64,000 nt of DNA from the NCBI GenBank assembly GCA_033439685.1, contig JAUEDM010000003.1, positions 898,001 through 962,000 of the forward strand, given 5' to 3'. The notes beneath the pieces are model-generated. The model did no database searches, was not told where the DNA came from, and saw only the letters and a program-made list of their open reading frames with translations. The stretch's first letter is position 1. Every line of letters begins with the position of its first letter. This DNA is from Apodospora peruviana. Lineage: Eukaryota; Ascomycota; Sordariomycetes; Sordariales; Lasiosphaeriaceae. The translations under genes and the position numbers were made by a program. This document shows positions 1 through 10,138 of the stretch, piece after piece.

Positions 1-270
1 TCCCCTCCCGCCCACCCGACAAATCATCATGCCTTGTATTTTGACACCCGTAAGTATTCTGCTTCCCAGTATACTGTTAGTAGGCCTTATGTTTACATCC
101 AGCCTGATATCTCTCAATGATCGCCCCTGACGCGCATACTAATAATCCATCTCGGTGTCCGACATAAGCAGGACATCCTCCTCCTCCTCTCCAGGCGCAA
201 ACAGGCCGGCCATGACCGCCGTGGGACTGGGTACCGAGCTGGTCGAGAACGTTGACATCGAGGCGCTATC
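1..270. other. Intergenic, no gene seen
   Basis: Lies on the 3' side of the minus-strand gene that ends at 271. I see no supported reading frame or repeat. It probably contains that gene's 3' untranslated region. Confidence 0.5.
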
Positions 271-1078
271 CTAATCGCTGCCATCGAATTGTGGGACGTT
301 GCCCGTCGTTTCGGTCCCTTTGGACGTGCTGCTGTTGCTGCTGCTCGCCGTATTTGGTTGGGAGTTATATGACATGGCCAGATTGGTCTTGCTTGATCCC
401 GCTTGAGTCGGGCTGGTGATTCCAGCAGCAGCCTTGCGTGAAGAGCAGCGGGCCTTCTTCCGCAACGGCCTTGGCTTCGTCGGGGTGCTCTCCTCCTCGT
501 TCATGTCTTCGTCGTCGTCGTCACCATCATCATCGGAATCTTGAGCCATGCGCTTTCGGCCCTTCGATTTCACGGGCGACCATGTGTTGAGCGCTGCCTG
601 TTCGTCAACGAGCTCGAGGTGCTTTTTCTCCATCTTGTCCTGCAGGTTGTCCCAGGCATGACGCAGTGACTCTATGTCGTCCGTCCCCACGAAAAGGGCG
701 AGGCGCTGGATGTCGATCTGAGGTAATATTTAGTCAGTCTTTTGTCCTATCGCGTGCGCGAGTACAAGTCGTTGCTTTTTCACGCATAGTAAGAATGATC
801 GACCCTAGCCGGTGCAGTAAATAATGACGAAGGAGAAAATGGAAAGAACAAAGCCGAGTCAAAAAAATGAGCGCAGAAATACGCCGAATGCACTTGCAAA
901 TGAAGCGTGAAGGCATGTTCGGAGCATGAGAGATCAATACCACCATAAAACCTTTTAGACGTACATTGTCGGTCCCGTCCATCAGGCAGGCAAACGAGTG
1001 AACGAGGATCACTTCCTCTTGTTCAGTGAAGAGCGACACGCGCTCATTCGTTGCAGTAGCCTGCTTGTCGGACGCCAT
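271..1078 (-). CDS. Small acidic Ser-rich nuclear-type protein, possible Myb/SANT-like N-terminus
   Basis: Two exons on the minus strand, 1078-965 and 717-271. They are joined in phase 0 across a GTACGT donor and a CAG acceptor and give 186 residues. The true start is the ATG at 1078; an open stretch upstream of it has no better start. Residues about 15-65 (FTEQEEVILVHSFACLMDG, then a helical segment ending DKMEKK) look like a fungal Myb/SANT-like helical domain. They are followed by basic patches (KSKGRKR, RPLRKKAR), an Asp/Glu run (DDDGDDDDEDMNEEE) and a Ser/Thr/Asn-rich tail. The composition suggests a nuclear, chromatin- or DNA-associated protein. Function is not known to me; the Myb-like reading is an inference from pattern only. 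Confidence 0.7.
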
Positions 1079-2190
1079 TTCCGCCGCGCCAGTTTGCGGA
1101 TTGCTTTTGGTTGAGAGTTTTGCGGGACCAGGGTGAAGGAAGCAGACGGGAGCAGACAACGGAGGCTGACGGGAGGTTGCAATGGAATAGATAGAGTGAT
1201 GGAAACCTCATGCCACATCGAGAAGAGGAATCTAATCAGGGAAAGCAACTAGATATAGAGTTGGCCCGTGGATCGAAACCGATAGGCTCAGATTGAATAA
1301 ATGGGATGAACGAAAGGGGCCAGGATGAGACCCAGGTGAGCGGAAGGTCAAGGAACGGCCAATGGCGGTTGGCAGACCATTGACGTCTTTCCGTTCATAC
1401 CATGGCGAGTACTAACAGGAATGGCAAGTGATAGCACATAGAAGTGAGAAGATGGAAGGTTGTAATAACTGATAGTATTTGCAAGTCTGGCTTGTGTTGC
1501 TGTTCTGATTTGCGGGAGCAGATACGAGGCGCGGTTCGGCAATGAAGCAGCACCCAAAGTCGACCAGACGGTCAGACCAGAGCCACACCGCCTCAAATAT
1601 TTTAATATGCTCAAAACTCAAGATGTGGTCCGATGGCTGGAAGACGAAGCAGAAAGTAACAGAACATGGAAGCTGTTTGGTGCCAGTCTATCGAAGGATA
1701 TAGCCCAGCAGGTCAATAGTATAGGAACGAGGAAAGATGTCTCCAGTCCGATATTAATAACTCTCCACGATCATCCCTACATGCGGTCGAGAACTAGTGC
1801 TACCCCTTGCAAGACGCCTTCGAAATGGAACTCAGACGGTCCCCCCCCCCCCCCCCCCCCCCCCCCCCGGGTCGTAGGTTCCCTCATAGGCTCCGCCACC
1901 GATGCTGAATGCCGGCCCTTGGCTTTTCGTTGTCTTCCAATCCGCTGTTTCTAAAAGCAGTCATCTTGCCAGTTTTCCTGGCTAGTGTACCGCCCGATGG
2001 AAAGCAAACAATTCGGCCAAAACGCCTTGCGAAACGACGTCCCCTCCGGTGCTCGCGGAAACTTGCCCAGGGCGCATGTCCGCCTGGGAGACTCTTTACC
2101 AACCTCGATCAAATCTCCAACCGCAAGATTGTACATGGTTCTATTCATGCTTTTGCCTCTCCCAGTGCGTTAGGGCATACGAGATGAGGA
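1079..2190. other. Intergenic region with a C28 homopolymer
   Basis: No gene could be supported. Short open frames on both strands are overlapping and lack splice continuity or recognisable motifs. The notable content is the cytosine run at 1841-1868, listed separately. Confidence 0.5.
1841..1868. repeat. Homopolymer C28
   Basis: Twenty-eight consecutive cytosines on the plus strand. The sequence before and after is unique. Such runs are unstable, and the exact length should be treated as uncertain. Confidence 0.9.
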
Positions 2191-2263
2191 TCAAGGCCAG
2201 ACCGGGGCTCCGGAGCGAGAAAGGCAGAATTGGCCGCGCGACGTCTTGTAGCCACTGCTCAGC

Positions 2264-2725
2264 TCATCCACCATCGCCTTCCTTCTTCTTCGTCCATACC
2301 CAAGAAATACTGAGGGTTGCGAGGCAAACGGGCAAGGCAGTGACGGCCAGCGCCCAAGCCGGCACCACGCCACTGCCGAATTTCCTGATGTTTGCGCCAA
2401 AAATGGAAACTCCAAAGTTGAACGCGACGAAGACAAAAGCGAATTGGGTCAAGCTTTGGAGGCTGTCGGCAATCTTGATGGACTTTTGTGACTCTTTTCC
2501 AAAGCTAGCATGGCCGTGCGTCGTCCGAGACGGTCTTGCATTGTGTCCCGCAGCCGCACTGCATCGTCGATGGCGGTTTGAAGGTCCGTCAATGCATCGT
2601 CCACCATCGACGACGGACTGTATTTCTGAATGTCGCAGAATCTCATCCAAATAGTGTTGATGTAATCGCCGTCGCATACTTGTGCGTCGTTAACCCTGCC
2701 GACACTGTCCCTCCACAAACCGCTT
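2264..2725 (-). pseudogene. CorA-like Mg2+ channel-type C-terminal fragment, frame-broken
   Basis: On the minus strand two frames together read like the C-terminal end of a fungal CorA-like membrane protein. The first (from about 2718) holds an acidic helix, TDLQTAIDDAVRLRDTMQ. The second (to 2264) holds ESQKSIKIADSLQ, then two hydrophobic segments (LTQFAFVFVAFNFGVSIFG and VPAWALAVTALPVCLATL) and a Lys-rich tail. In the family this is the long stalk helix followed by TM1, a GMN-like loop and TM2; here the loop reads FGANI in place of FGMN. The frames switch near 2490 at an A-run, and a further frame change and stop lie just upstream of 2718. No N-terminal part is visible, so I call it a decayed relic. 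Confidence 0.5.
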
Positions 2726-2739
2726 TAAGTTGATTCATA

Positions 2740-3767
2740 TCGATTATACCCCCCTTCATACTAGCTTGTTTTAAGACGTCAGGAAGACACGTCTAAGTAT
2801 CCCCGGATAGCTAGGCCGCGCTTACCGACATGCCATAAATCTTGCAGTAAGATCTCATACTTAATGTCCTCTGCGCGGTCCTTAGGACCCGGTCTCCGAA
2901 ATCCTCTCTGAGGCCAGTGGTCCGCAGACTCCATCTCTAGAGAAATCCAAAGTTAGAAACAAACCAGACACTGCGAGATTGCGAGATTTGAATGAAACTT
3001 ATACTCTTTAGACCAGGTGCCCCCCACCACACACACCCGTGGCAGACTGGATCCCTCCAATCTGGATCCCACTCTCCCACTTGTGACTGTCTCTTCTAAC
3101 GTAAGCCTCTTACGTCCAATGCTCACTGACCCCTCAAAAGCCCGCTTGCTTTTCGTTCCATCGCAGGCCGCTGACTGCAGTTTGATCGGAGCGATTTGGA
3201 TCTAAACGCATGGGACACTTTTATGTATCGTGGGCCGGGGAGGCTGGGCTAATGGGCGGATAGCTTTCTGAGTCGTGGTGATTGTCGGCAGAGATAGATC
3301 AGGTCGACGACTGCTCGATTTTCCTCTTACTATGAGAGGGCTCATCAACTGGCGGCCCATCCCATTTCCGTTTGTAATTATCCAGACCATCATTCATCTT
3401 GCCCCAACTACCACCAATATCGCTAAGTTTATTGGTTTGTTGTGTCTCGACGGTGCTGTTAGGGAAATTCTAAAGCCTTTATTAGCTATACTTCTTAGAG
3501 ATATGGTACAATACTGACCACGATGCAAGGCCCAATCAACTGTCTCAAGATACGTCGCTCGGAGAGTAAGCGCTCGACTTCCGTCTTGCAATAATTCTCT
3601 ACCTGCTGAAACCGTATGACAGAGTCTTCAAGACGGGCATTTGTTGCATCCTCCCTGGCGCGATGAGCAATTTCCAGAACCCAGTTTTGCTAAAGCTAGT
3701 TGTTTATTATTATTTTTTTTTTTTTTTCGTGTGCTGGCGTAAGCCAGTAAACAACTCTTGAAGTATA
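2740..3767. other. Intergenic, no gene seen
   Basis: AT-richer sequence between two decayed fragments. A T-run lies at about 3713-3727, just downstream of the 3' end of the Ulp1-like fragment. Short open frames here show no recognisable motif. Confidence 0.45.
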
Positions 3768-4467
3768 TCAGCTATAACTTTGGAATGTTTTGATAACTAA
3801 GCTTTTGTTGGTAGTTGAGGAAGCTCCACTACTCGAGTATCTATAAGGATCAACAAACATAGGCTTAATCCTAAGGTCCATAGCCTCATGGAAAGCCGCG
3901 ACAACAACAAGTACGCCACAGTCGTCATTGACCTGGAGTAGCGGTGAAGTAATTGGAATGTTGGGGTAGTCGATGTCGTCTTTTTCAAGAATCTCCGAGA
4001 AAATCCTGCGAGTTTGACTTGATATATCCTCCTTGGTATTCTGGCTTGGGAGAGAGTCGTAAACTAAAAGCCTTGCGTCGTCTTCATACACACCAAGAAC
4101 CCAGTGGTTTCCGCGGATCAGCATCGGGAGGAGGATTTTGGCGTTGTGGAAGGCAACCCTTGCACAGCACTGCTGGCCTTGAAGCGCGTACGAATCGATG
4201 ACCTCTACCTTGTCGTTGCTCACTTCCTGGATGAGGCGGAGCGCGCCATTGACGATCTCGTCATTTAACCATTTGCCAGGTTGTAATGTTTGAAGAGACT
4301 TGTCTTGAATTTGGAAACTCGACCCATGAAATCGTAAGAGAGAAGTAGCTGGGTCGCTATTGTAACTCAGTTGGGGCTGAGTAGTCAAATTAACCAAGAC
4401 ATCGTCAGCAGGCTGCGTAATAATACATGTAGGTTCCGGCTGATTGTTCGTTGGACTGGTTTGTTGA
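3768..4467 (-). CDS. Ulp1/C48-type cysteine peptidase domain, partial
   Basis: An open minus-strand frame of about 233 codons encodes a full Ulp1-like (SUMO-protease, MEROPS C48) catalytic core. It opens with a LNDEIVNG motif (WLNDEIVN), then the His motif NHWVLGVYEDD, the Asp motif LLVYDSLP, and the Gln-Cys motif LLQVNDDCGV. All four catalytic positions (His, Asp, Gln, Cys) are therefore present. The family cleaves SUMO or other ubiquitin-like tags, or occurs inside mobile elements. The frame begins directly after an in-frame TAG that could be an intron acceptor (AAATAG). I find no credible ATG or upstream exon, so the N-terminus is missing or degenerate. Its neighbours are gene relics, which favours a transposon-derived or decaying copy over a housekeeping Ulp1. 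Confidence 0.6.
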
Positions 4468-4766
4468 TCCTATTTCAAGTTGGCACAGCAGAAATTTTGC
4501 TACTTTTGGCAACAGACCAGAATTTCGAATGCGCGTGGAATGTCCACAGGTTGCCAAGAGTCCTTCCGGGCTACCCCCGAGGCGGGGTTAGATATCCTCG
4601 TGGATTTGGCGTGGTTGAAAGCGGCCTGGATGCTTTGCCATTGTGACGGCATCCCACAATGTCCCACACCCCTGAGCTAACCTTCCCAATACAAAAGGAT
4701 GTCGAATTCCAAGTTGACAAGGCTTAGAATACTGTGGATTATATACTGCATAGCGCCACGCCATGA
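4468..4766. other. Intergenic, no gene seen
   Basis: Short spacer between the divergently oriented Ulp1-like fragment and the patatin fragment. Nothing recognised. Confidence 0.4.
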
Positions 4767-5034
4767 CAGCTCTCCGAGCTCTTGATCCTTGAGGATATTA
4801 TGGGGAGGGTTAAGCACGACCTAGACATGGCCGACGATCCTTTACCGGCTGACTTCTTCGACCTTATTGGTGGGACATCCACCGGAGGGTAAGTCCTACC
4901 TCTTTCAAAAACAACTTTACGTCTATAATAACTAATGCATTCTATACTGTAGTTTAATCGCTCTGTTGCTAGGACGGGTGCGTTTATCGATACCTGATGA
5001 TGGCGTAGTGGTTGTCACGGCCTGGCCCTCGTAG
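4767..5034 (+). pseudogene. Patatin-like phospholipase N-terminal fragment
   Basis: Two pieces, 4767-4888 and 4953-5034, are joined across a GTAAGT donor and TAG acceptor. They read SELLILEDIM, then ADFFDLIGGTSTGG, then LIALLLGRV. This matches the start of a patatin/iPLA2 acyl hydrolase. GTSTG is the nucleophile elbow with the catalytic serine. In the family an oxyanion-hole motif (GGGxRG) should come just before SELLILE. Here that position is replaced by an in-frame TGA. After LLLGRV the frame stops at 5032-5034, so the catalytic Asp and the rest of the domain are absent. This is a short relic, often seen in fungi as the N-terminal domain of STAND proteins. Confidence 0.65.
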
Positions 5035-5779
5035 ACGACGTAACTCATCTATTGGGCGCTATCGACGAAGATTCTATTCGAAGGAGAGAAGAGGGAGGAA
5101 AACAGAAAGAACGCGATCGCTGCAATCGACAAATGCTGGTGAGACGCGTTGGCTCCACCGCGGGGTTTACCCGGCTTTATCACGCGTGGATGACACCGGT
5201 GTTGCTCGGTCTGGCCCTCACAGTAATCTAGCGCCTGCTGAGCACGTTGCTTAGGCTGTTGTATCGTCATTTTTTGAAGCTGAGGGTTCGAGATTGAGCG
5301 TGTGTAAAAAGGCCTACTTGATATGGCGGGATATTGTCTTTTAAGACATCAAAGTCAGATTCATAATTGCCTCGCCCGATTTGCCACCAACTATTGCTAG
5401 CTTGGTTTCTGATGATGGCTTGCATTGCCGCCCGTTCAGTTAATTTTTATTTTCCGCCATAGTGTTAGCTTGTAGGGGTCGGACGAAATTCAGTATGGGA
5501 GTGTGTGCCTAGTGGGGGCGGGTCTTGGCGGGGAAATTGACTCCAAAATCGGCAACACAGGCGCCGAGATTTGGAGTCGCGACCTCCAGAAACGGAGGTG
5601 AATTGCCCGGAAACTCATACTTGAGATGTAATGGCAATTTCCCACCGACATTCTGAGGAAGCCTGGTCGATTGGTGTATACTGTTTTCTTGTTTCCACAA
5701 GGGGAAAGACCTCGGATTGGAAATGGGCGACTCTTCTATGAATAAGAAGACTGTAAGCCGTGGCAAGTTAATGCTGCTA
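5035..5779. other. Unassigned stretch, possible gene debris
   Basis: Downstream of the patatin relic a plus-strand frame (about 5030-5230) reads VDDVTHLLGAIDEDSIRRRE and later a hydrophobic MTPVLLGLALTVI. It has no known family match from memory and soon hits a stop. I cannot support a gene. Confidence 0.3.
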
Positions 5780-6403
5780 TTATGCTTCTTCGTACGGGTC
5801 TGGTGCCCAGTTACTTGTCTGTGACTTTTCGTGGCGGCTTGTGAAGGTGGCGAAAATCGATTCGTAACTGTCATCCAGAACGGTGCGAATGTTGAGACAG
5901 CGAGAAGAGGACAATTGAGGAGGCAGAGAGAGGGCCATCACGATCTTTGGGTCCACTTTCGTCAAAGGGGTTATCATAATGATTGAATTCATGATCGAAA
6001 TGAGACCTGACCATCCAAGCATGCAGATCGGAGGCGTAACATATGGCATCCAGGGAATAGTGATCTAGATCCCAAATATCGGTGTACCGGAACAGCACCA
6101 GCCTCATCTGGACCGTTGCTGGTTGATTCATCCGTGTGCCCATGTCCGGCCTCGATGCGTGAAGCCGTCATTCTCAACGTCGAGAATAATAGTTTCACTG
6201 ACCGGGTCGTCGGGTCTGTGCTTGAAAAACTCATGAAGCCGTTGAGATGTGTGGTTTAGAATGAGCGAGCCGCGATAGATATCCACGTAGGAGCGTGGGG
6301 GGAGCTGAGTGTATGTCTTCATGTCTTTTGTTGTGATATAACATAATCCTGAAGAGAAAGAAGAAGGGGAGCGAGGGAGATGGGGCCAAGTGGTTAGGTG
6401 CAT
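5780..6403 (-). pseudogene. Unrecognised coding-like debris in several frames
   Basis: Three overlapping minus-strand frames look protein-like in turn. One contains PPRSYVDIYRGSLILNHTSQ and ETIILDVENDGFTH (to about 6130). A second contains NQPATVQMRLVLFRYTDIWD (about 6130-5870). A third ends SIFATFTSRHEKSQ followed by WAPDPYEEA (to 5780). I found no clean set of introns that joins them, so a frame-broken gene is the simplest reading, but an unrecognised spliced gene is possible. No function can be assigned. Confidence 0.3.
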
Positions 6404-6409
6404 ACCTTA

Positions 6410-7005
6410 AAGTCAGGTATGCACTTCCGAATCCGTCGACAGCTGCATGTTATGGACTCGGCGGGCAGTCAGTCTCAGGGATGCATGACGTTGCGCAGCA
6501 ACCTGGAATGGAAACTGCATGGGGGCTGTAATTTTTATTTTTAGCGTTTGCATTCGCTCAACCAGTCCTGTTTCGCAACTAAAATCCCTCATTGTTTCTG
6601 GGCAGTCAAGACCCAACGACGCAACTCCCGTATGGATAACCAGTAGTACCCCTATGGTAGTCCAAAATGGCGACGCGGAAGCCCCTGAGGTCTGTATCTT
6701 CCGACTTCAGTATGTATTAGAGCCAGTTTAGTCCTCCCAGCTGATACCGAACGTTTGTTTATTACCATTGCCACTCTCCGAATAGACGGCCCCGTAAGAA
6801 ATGCCTCCACACAGAGCGACATTTTATGTTGCTTTGGTGAAGTTTTAAAAGATAGTAGCAAAGAAGTTCGTAACCTACTAGTAGTATATAATCCTAGATA
6901 ATTACCTCTCCCGTCTTCCTCTGTTCAATTCGACCCACCGTGTATACCATTCAACTCATCTAACTTAAGGTACCATCTACCTCCGCCTAAGGTACCTGTA
7001 CTACC
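6410..7005. other. Intergenic, TACCTAGGTA-type motifs
   Basis: No gene supported. Around 6965-7010, on the 3' side of the minus-strand gene at 7006, there are repeated AAGGTACC/CTACCTTA-type words of the kind that recur across the window. Confidence 0.45.
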
Positions 7006-8363
7006 TTAATCACTACAATCGGAATCATCATCAAGCTTCCACCCAGCGACGGTAGCAACCGGTCGATCCATATCCACCGTTCGCTTAAGGATGAAATCCC
7101 GACAAGCCTGCTTCTGCTCGGCCGCAATACCACCTTCGAAGCGGTTCCATATCGCCAGGTCAAACTCGGCGTCGAACTGCATGAACTCGACGGTGCAGCG
7201 GACCATCCTCCTGATTCCGTCTTTTCCCTCGTCGATCGAGTAGAACGATTCCCCGATCTGGAAGCTTATCAATCGGATGGCTGTTATTATATGTTTGTGT
7301 TTCACTGTTAGTTTGCCGAAAACCCAGACCTCGTATAGTTATGATCAAGCGGGCGGGCGGGCGGGCGCCGAGAGATGTTGGATATGATCAAGGTAAATGG
7401 TATCAAGGACATGGAAACTCACAGGACACCATCTTATTCGTCGAACTGTTCAGCTCGTGCTTCTCGGCCATGACCACTCTGTGATCCTCAAATTCGACCG
7501 TCTTATCGCTCGCCGAGTTGAGGACTTCTTTAAAGATGGGCTCCAGTGCCCGTCGGGATATCTCATCCAGCCCTTGAAATGTGCCAATCGCCAGCTCCAT
7601 GATGTTCTGGTGGAGATCTTTCTGCATGCATTCGAAAGTCTGGCTTCGTATCGCGTTGGGTTTGTCGGATCGGAGCCTGGGTGAGGATAGGATAGGATTG
7701 ACCAACAGTTTAGTGCTCTGTACTTCAAACGTCGTACGAGAGAGAACCTTACCATTCCAACCGACCCATCTCCTGAGCGGCACGAAACGCAAAAGCGCTA
7801 CTCTGCACCATCTTGTTGTGGAGGTCCCCCGGCGTGGTCGGCACAGCCTTGAAGACGTCGGCCCACCACTTCAAGCTGGACCAGGACTTGAAGTCCTGAA
7901 CGGCCTGGACACGCTCGCGCAACTCCTGCCGACGCGCGTCGGTCATGCTGCTGGTGGGCAAGTTGACATACCAGATGGGCGGAAAGTCCTGGGCGATTTC
8001 GTGCGCCCTACCCACCACTTTTGCCGCCAGTGCGTTGCTGTCCTGAGATGAAGAGACGGTGCCTAATCCAGGCATCAGGTAGGGCATTGCGGGTTGGATG
8101 AAACTTGTCATTTGCTGAGCGGCGGCAGCGACTTGGTTGGGAAACGAGGGTTTGAAGAGGACAATTTCTGGTATGCGGACCATGTTGGAGGTGAGGCCCA
8201 TCTGCGGAACGCCCAATGCATCGTGGGCAAGCTTGACGGGGGCGGCATTTTTGGCTGGTTCATCGTCGTCTTCATCAAAAGAGAAGAAGGCGGGGGACTT
8301 GGAGAGCGACCCCAGGACCAGAATATCCGTGGGAGGTTTATCGTCGGAGGCGGAGTTGGCCAT
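7006..8363 (-). CDS. Unrecognised fungal protein, three exons, 379 aa
   Basis: Exons 8363-7753, 7676-7423 and 7280-7006 join with GTAAGG and GTGAGT donors and CAG acceptors in phases 2 and 1. The total is 1140 nt, 379 residues plus stop. The N-terminus has no signal peptide and carries an acidic stretch (FDEDDDEPAK). The middle has a hydrophobic-aromatic segment (DFPPIWYVNLPTSS), then a predicted helical region (ARRQELRERVQAVQDFKSW). The C-terminal exon reads EFDLAIWNRFEGG and ends DSDCSD. No transmembrane segment is obvious. I do not recognise the family. Clean splicing and an unbroken frame support a live gene. Confidence 0.75.
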
Positions 8364-9103
8364 GGTTTGTTGTTGCTGGGCTGGAAGAAAGAGAAGAAAA
8401 GAGGAAGACGGGAAGAGAAGGAACCGGGGGACGTTCCCTTAAGTCCCAGAAGAGGACCTCGGAGGGTTATAAATGTATTTAGGGTCCAGCTTTGTGGCCA
8501 ATTGTGGGTTGATCTGTGGTCAGCTGAGGATGCAAGACCGTGTATAGTGTGCCGTGATAGGCGTCGCATCATGCACTTGGACGTCTAGACACGAGAAAAT
8601 ACCAAGCCATAAGGTGTGATACGTCCAGTCACTATTGAAACCATGCGTTTATTGGTTTCTGGAGGCCCGCCCCTTGGTCTCACCGCTGCTTTATCAGGCC
8701 CGTTCGCGTCGTGCACTTGCAGAATGAGATATCACGTCGAGCTGGGATAAAGGACATAGAATTGGACATACCGGACAGTTTAGAATGATGATCCATGGTC
8801 TAAACAATGGGGATTAAGGACAGCTCAGTTGATACTATCATGGCCTAAGGGTAAGAGACCAACCGTGACCTTAGGTAACCATGCTTTACCTTGCCTCCCG
8901 GGTTATTTTCAGCGCACAGAAACATTCATTGTATCCTTTATCTGCAGTTTGTATCCTATCTACCCAGGTACCTTATAGACTCACTTTTCTTGTCGCTGAG
9001 GAGGACGGACAAGTCCGGAAAATAACATGGAACCAAGTCCCCTTTTTATTTCCCCGCTAACAAAATCTTTGTGGCGGAAAGTCTTGTCCACCCCGAGAGC
9101 AGC
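8364..9103. other. Intergenic, no gene seen
   Basis: Promoter-side region of the gene starting at 8363 and 3' region of the gene ending at 9104. Words such as CCTTAGGTAACC (8870s) and CCAGGTACCTTA (8960s) belong to the recurring intergenic motif. No reading frame is supported. Confidence 0.45.
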
Positions 9104-10138
9104 TTAAACATCAACATTGACTGTGCTGTTGAGGAAGTTGTTACTGGCCTGGTTCACAAGGCTGGAGATGGTAGCGGCGGCATTGCTGGCAAAGTAGTCA
9201 TTGTTGAAGGAGCCATCAGACTGGGCGTACTCCATAGTGACGTTGACATTGGTCCCGCTGTTTTTCTTGCTGATTGTGTAGCTGCTGAGAGACTGGTGCA
9301 CCTTGAAGTAGATGGTGCGCATTTCTGGACAAGAAGGTTGGCGTCAGAAGCTGATTTTCTCATCGAGGGAAAGTTGTGTATGTAAGGTAAGTAGTCAGCA
9401 ACGAAAAGAACTTACGGGGCCGCCAGGTCTGTAGTTGATCGTCCTTCACGTATGTGGTAAGGAGAATGAAGAAAGTACAATCAGTCTTGTTGCTGTCAAC
9501 GTTGGTGGTCGAAACGTTGATGGTGTTCTGCATGTTTGTAAGGAGCCCCTCGAACATGGTGTTGATGGAGGTGGGCAGGCCCAGTCCCTGGGTGAATGTT
9601 GAGACCAGGGCGGCGTGGAAGGCGCTTTTCTCGACCTGGAAAGTCTTGCTGAGGACCTTGGCTCCGTAGGTGGGGATCCTGCAATTATGCTAAGTATTGA
9701 CATTTTGGTAGCCTCAGGTTCATCTACTAACCATGGAGCAGTGGCGACAAGTGTGTTCACCACCTTGGCCTTGTAGTTGGCCCTGTTCAGGGGGGTATCT
9801 GTCAACGCCTTGCTCGCAATCTGGGCCTGGACCGCTTGGTTGGCCTTCCAGTTGCAGAACATGTTGCTGAGGTTGACATTGGCAGTGATAGCCTGGAGCT
9901 GGGCCTGCTCCTGGGGGGTATCCGCAGTCTTGTTGATGTTGATGTAGAAGACGTTATTGACTTGATCCCCAGCATTGGCGTCATCAGGAGAAGGAGCAGC
10001 ATCCATGACAGCGGCTGCGAAGGCATCGGGATCGTCACCCAAAGCTGAGAAGGTACTGGTCGCATCGTCATACAGATCTTTGCCAATGACGGCAAAAGGT
10101 CCCAATGGCCCCAAGATAGTATTGATAAAGCCCAACAT
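9104..10138 (-). CDS. Three-exon fungal protein, possibly Evf-like family, 296 aa
   Basis: Exons 10138-9732, 9678-9416 and 9324-9104 join in phases 2 and 1 (GTTAGT and GTAAGT donors, GCAG and CCAG acceptors), 891 nt in total. The N-terminal segment (LGFINTILGPLGPFAVIGKDL) is hydrophobic and Gly-rich but not a classic cleavable signal. The body is Ala/Asn-rich (NVFYININKTADTPQ; NMFCNWKANQAVQAQI). The last two exons read like beta strands (TFFILLTTYVKDDQLQTW; MRTIYFKVHQSLSSYTI). The overall look recalls fungal proteins annotated with the Erwinia virulence factor Evf domain, but this is recall of style, not a verified match. Localisation is unclear. Its upstream neighbour in the same orientation is another unrecognised spliced gene. 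Confidence 0.7.
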
